Source: Klebsiella quasivariicola
GTDB lineage: Bacteria > Pseudomonadota > Gammaproteobacteria > Enterobacterales > Enterobacteriaceae
DNA: 64,000 nucleotides
NCBI RefSeq assembly: GCF_002269255.1
Contig: NZ_CP022823.1
Span: 1,550,001 to 1,614,000 of the forward strand
Direction: 5' to 3'
Positions 61,289-64,000 of this stretch are shown here, one piece after another. A program made the position numbers and the translations under genes. The notes below the pieces were generated by a model, which saw nothing but the letters and a program-made list of their open reading frames with translations, did no database searches and was not told the origin of the DNA. How positions within the stretch are numbered: the first letter of the stretch is position 1; every line of letters begins with the position of its first letter.

Positions 61289-61335
61289 ACAAAAAAGACA
61301 ATTACATAACCATTTGAATTTTAAAGATTAAAATA

Positions 61336-61351
61336 TGGCATGCTTGTTGCT
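61336..61351 (+). promoter_or_regulatory. Sigma-54 (-24/-12) promoter of the decarboxylase operon
   Basis: TGGCATG-CTTG-TTGCT matches the sigma-54 consensus TGGCACG-N4-TTGCW, with the essential GG (61337-61338) and GC (61349-61350) exactly 10 bases apart. Start of transcription is expected near 61362, leaving a leader of about 43 bases before the ATG. Only a sigma-54 activator can open such a promoter. Confidence 0.88.
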
Positions 61352-61404
61352 ATTCCCATTATGAAAAGTGTGGTTTTTTTACAGAACAACAAGCAGAGGG
61401 TGTT

Positions 61405-62802
61405 ATGACCGACTCCATTATCGAAAATTACAATCAATTACGTCGCAACGTTGTCGAGGCCGATCGACGCTTTCAGCAGAAGAACGGCCACCTGTGTTTT
61501 GAAGGTGTTGATCTCGATGCTTTAGCGCGTGAGTACCCGACGCCGTTTTATGTTTTCTCTGAGCCAGAAATTATTCGTAATATCAAGGAGATAGAGCAGG
61601 CATTTGCCGCACATAAAAATACGAAAACTTTTTTTGCATCAAAAACTTGTTCTGTCATGGGGGTACTGAAAGCCATTCGGGATGCAGGTATCTGCGCCGA
61701 AGCGAATTCGCAGTATGAAGTCCGTAAATGCCTTGAGATTGGTTTCCGTGGGGATCAGATCGTGTTCAACGGTGTGGTGAAGAAGCCCGCCGACCTGGAG
61801 TTTGCGATTGCCAACGATCTGTATTTAATCAACGTCGATAGCCTGTATGAACTTGACCATATCGATGCGATCTCTCGTAAGCTGAAGAAGGTGGCTAATG
61901 TTTGTGTGCGTGTAGAACCTAATGTGCCTTCAGCCACACATGCTGAACTCGTCACTGCTTTCCACGCTAAATCCGGTCTCGACCTTGAACAGGCAGAAGA
62001 GACCTGCCGTCGAATCCTGGAGATGCCTTATGTCCATCTGCGCGGATTGCATATGCACGTAGGTGATCAGGTACCTGAATCAGAACCGTTTGCGAAAGCC
62101 ACAAAAGTTCTGGTGGACGAGTCTCGTCGTCTGGAAGAAGTGTTAGGCATTAAGTTTGATTTGATTAATGTGGGCGGCGGTATTCCAGTTCCTTATAAAT
62201 ACGATGAAGAAAACGGTGACCCACTTAAAGACAATATGTATGCCGGGATCACCGCGCAGGATTTCGCGGATGCGGTGATCCGCGAGGTGCATAAATGGCG
62301 TACTGACGTTGAAATCTGTATTGAGCCAGGACGCAAAGTCACTGGATCCGCTGCGGTATTGCTAACAGAAGTTGCCTGTGAAAAGCGTAAAACAAACTAT
62401 GACCTTGATGGCAATGTGGAGTGTCACGTTGAATGGAAGTTTGTCGATGCGGGGTACAGCATTCTGTCCGATAGCCAGCATTTCGACTGGTTCTTCTATG
62501 TATACAATGCCTCCCGAATGACCGAGTCCCATGATGCATGGATCAAGCTTGCCGGCCCTCTGTGCGATGGTGGTGACTATTTCCATATGGGCGTTAAAGG
62601 CGAAGAATTCCTGATGCCGAAATCCACCGCGCCTGGCGATATTATCGCGTTTCTTGATGCCGGGGCTTATACCATTGAAAGCCAAACTGTCTATAACAAC
62701 CGCCCGCGTTCTGCCGTGGTGATGATTGATAAAAATGGACAGGACCGTTTAATTCGCCGGGAAGATAGTTACGAAGATATGGTCAAGTACGACCTTTATT
62801 AA
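61405..62802 (+). CDS. Fold-III PLP-dependent amino acid decarboxylase (Orn/Lys/DAP type)
   Basis: A 465-residue PLP enzyme of the alanine-racemase-fold group (ornithine/diaminopimelate/arginine decarboxylases). Lys80 in FFASKTCSV is the expected Schiff-base lysine. HMHVGDQ (about 214-219), VGGGIPVPY (256-264) and EPGRK (307-311) bind the cofactor phosphate. GPLCDGGDYF with Cys387 is the C-terminal catalytic motif and resembles ornithine-type CDxxD more than typical LysA. The chain carries about 40 extra residues compared with LysA, mostly at the N-terminus. Substrate is not readable. Sigma-54 control and the transporter 94 bases downstream point to catabolic or pH-linked decarboxylation, not lysine biosynthesis. 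GAGGG is placed well before the ATG. Confidence 0.85.
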   Translation: MTDSIIENYNQLRRNVVEADRRFQQKNGHLCFEGVDLDALAREYPTPFYVFSEPEIIRNIKEIEQAFAAHKNTKTFFASKTCSVMGVLKAIRDAGICAEANSQYEVRKCLEIGFRGDQIVFNGVVKKPADLEFAIANDLYLINVDSLYELDHIDAISRKLKKVANVCVRVEPNVPSATHAELVTAFHAKSGLDLEQAEETCRRILEMPYVHLRGLHMHVGDQVPESEPFAKATKVLVDESRRLEEVLGIKFDLINVGGGIPVPYKYDEENGDPLKDNMYAGITAQDFADAVIREVHKWRTDVEICIEPGRKVTGSAAVLLTEVACEKRKTNYDLDGNVECHVEWKFVDAGYSILSDSQHFDWFFYVYNASRMTESHDAWIKLAGPLCDGGDYFHMGVKGEEFLMPKSTAPGDIIAFLDAGAYTIESQTVYNNRPRSAVVMIDKNGQDRLIRREDSYEDMVKYDLY

Positions 62803-62896
62803 ATCTGTGGTTTGGGCTTCAGATAATGACTGAAGCCTCTGGATAACGCGATTCTGCAGGGGCGGTCACGCCCCTGAGGGGTAACAGGAGATAGCC

Positions 62897-64000
62897 ATGA
62901 GTAACAATAGTTCTGGCTTACTTGGTATTAAAGACATTGTTTTTATGAATGTCATTGCCATTCTTAGTTTGCGCCAAATACCCAACGTTGCGCCTTATGG
63001 GGCTTCTGCGATGTTATTATGGGTAATTGCCGCATTTTGTCTGTTCTTTCCTCTGGCAATGGTATGTGGCGAGCTGTCCACCGGCTGGCCGAAAGACGGT
63101 GGTATTTTTGTCTGGATTAAAGAGGCGTTTGGGAAACGTATCGCCTGGATTGTGGTGGTTTGTTTCCTGTTTTCATGTGTACTGTTTTTCCCGCTGATGC
63201 TGCAATTCGGTTTTACCGCTCTGGGATATATGATTGGTAATGGTCTGGCAGAGAATAAGGCATTCATCGGCATTGGTTCGGCAGTCATCTTCTGGCTACT
63301 GACGCTGATGAATATTCGCGGTATGGAATGGACGAAAATCATCAACAGCATCAGCGCCTGGTGTGGTGTGTTTATTCCTTCAGCGATTCTAATTGTTCTG
63401 GCGATTGTCTGGCTGCTCACCGGTCATCCGATGCAGACGAACTATGCGAGTGCATCGAACTGGGTGCCTGATCTTGGGCACTGGGATACCATTGTCTTCC
63501 TGTCCAGTATGATGTTCGCTTTTGCCGGTCTGGAGGTCGCACCGATGATCGCCGGGCGTACTCGTAACCCGCAGCGTGATTTTCCGCGGGCGATGGCTGT
63601 TTCTGCCGCCGTCATTGTCGGGATATATATGGTTGGCACCTGGGCGCTGAATACGCTATTACCAGCAGGGAAAACCGATATTGTTGCTGGTGTCATGCAG
63701 GCTATGCATGCTGCAGCCGATACTCTCCATATGCCATGGCTGATTCCGGTGATGGCTATCTGCATGTTTTTCGGCGCATTGGGCCAGATTAACTCATGGC
63801 TGGTTGGCCCTATCTACATGCTTCAGGAAGCTTCTCGTGAAGATAACCTGTTAGGCGATAAAATTGCGCAATTGCATCCGGTCTGGAAAACACCTGCTTT
63901 TGCGCTGATGGTTCAGGCGATTATTGTTACGGTATTGTGCTTCTCAACCTTTATCTCGCCAAGCGTTGCGGCGGCCTACTGGATGCTGACTGCGCTGACC
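62897..64000 (+). CDS. APC-superfamily amino acid transporter/antiporter, 5' part (runs off the window)
   Basis: The frame is open from ATG 62897 to the last base, 368 codons so far. At least nine hydrophobic segments are visible. GLLGIKDIVFMNVIAILSLR opens helix 1, and the helix 1 break, GGIFVWIKEAFG and FAFAGLEVAPMIAGRTRNP (consensus helix-6 segment) are typical of the glutamate/GABA antiporter (GadC-like) branch of APC transporters. GGTAACAGGAG precedes the start. It would import the decarboxylase substrate and perhaps export the product amine. The C-terminus is missing, so a GadC-like plug cannot be checked. Confidence 0.87.
   Translation, partial: MSNNSSGLLGIKDIVFMNVIAILSLRQIPNVAPYGASAMLLWVIAAFCLFFPLAMVCGELSTGWPKDGGIFVWIKEAFGKRIAWIVVVCFLFSCVLFFPLMLQFGFTALGYMIGNGLAENKAFIGIGSAVIFWLLTLMNIRGMEWTKIINSISAWCGVFIPSAILIVLAIVWLLTGHPMQTNYASASNWVPDLGHWDTIVFLSSMMFAFAGLEVAPMIAGRTRNPQRDFPRAMAVSAAVIVGIYMVGTWALNTLLPAGKTDIVAGVMQAMHAAADTLHMPWLIPVMAICMFFGALGQINSWLVGPIYMLQEASREDNLLGDKIAQLHPVWKTPAFALMVQAIIVTVLCFSTFISPSVAAAYWMLTALT

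Overview
The window looks like chromosomal DNA of an enteric bacterium, most likely the Klebsiella pneumoniae species complex. Gene order follows the Escherichia coli ligA-to-purF segment almost gene for gene: ligA, ypeB, yfeH, yfeR, tRNA-Lys/Val, gltX, yfeDC, tRNA-Ala, pdeA, nupC, mntH, ypeC, yfeO, glk, pyrRS, alaC, argW, yfdC, mlaA, fadL, fadIJ, sixA, smrB, prmB, aroC, mepA, fabB, pdxB, truA, accD, folC, cvpA, purF. The DNA is visibly GC-rich and an ipdC gene is present; both are typical of Klebsiella/Enterobacter and not of E. coli. Names rest on my recognition of protein sequences and synteny; no database search was run.

Region by region. 1-5.5 kb: the 3' end of ligA, the yfeH/yfeR transporter-regulator pair, a tRNA-Val(x3)-Lys operon with an odd downstream repeat carrying a copy of the tRNA 3' end, gltX, and the paired small HTH proteins YfeC/YfeD. 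5.6-11.6 kb: two tRNA-Ala genes, the phosphodiesterase PdeA, nucleoside uptake (nupC), manganese uptake (mntH, with Fur-like and MntR sites) and ypeC. 11.6-21.2 kb: an aldo-keto reductase divergent from ipdC (indolepyruvate decarboxylase, with candidate TyrR boxes), a ClC-type channel, glucokinase, the pyruvate-sensing PyrSR two-component system, alaC, and the tiny membrane protein YpdK. 21.5-26 kb: an accessory block ending at tRNA-Arg (argW, a known prophage/island insertion site in E. coli), with a CynX/NimT-like exporter, a nucleoside-deaminase-like enzyme, a LysR regulator, an unrecognised AT-rich gene and a WbuC-type cupin.

26-44.7 kb is core: yfdC, mlaA, fadL and fadIJ (long-chain fatty acid uptake and anaerobic beta-oxidation, with FadR-like sites), sixA, smrB, prmB-aroC-mepA-yfcA-epmC-yfcL as a tightly packed run, mnmC, and fabB behind a textbook FadR/FabR promoter. 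44.7-49.5 kb is a second accessory block: a GntR/UTRA regulator divergent from a complete PTS of the lactose/chitobiose family (B-C-A order) and a coiled-coil carbohydrate porin, with no glycosidase nearby. 49.5-59.7 kb returns to core: flk (kept although Klebsiella is typically non-motile), pdxB-usg-truA-dedA-accD-folC-dedD, and cvpA-purF behind a PurR box.

59.7-64 kb is the most interesting part. A sigma-54-dependent activator (PAS, AAA+, Fis-type HTH) is divergent from a fold-III PLP decarboxylase and an APC-family transporter that runs off the window. Between them lie a canonical -24/-12 promoter and, about 95 bp upstream of its expected start, a 10-bp inverted repeat suited to be the activator's enhancer. 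I infer a nitrogen- or metabolite-induced amino-acid decarboxylation and exchange system whose substrate cannot be read from the sequence.
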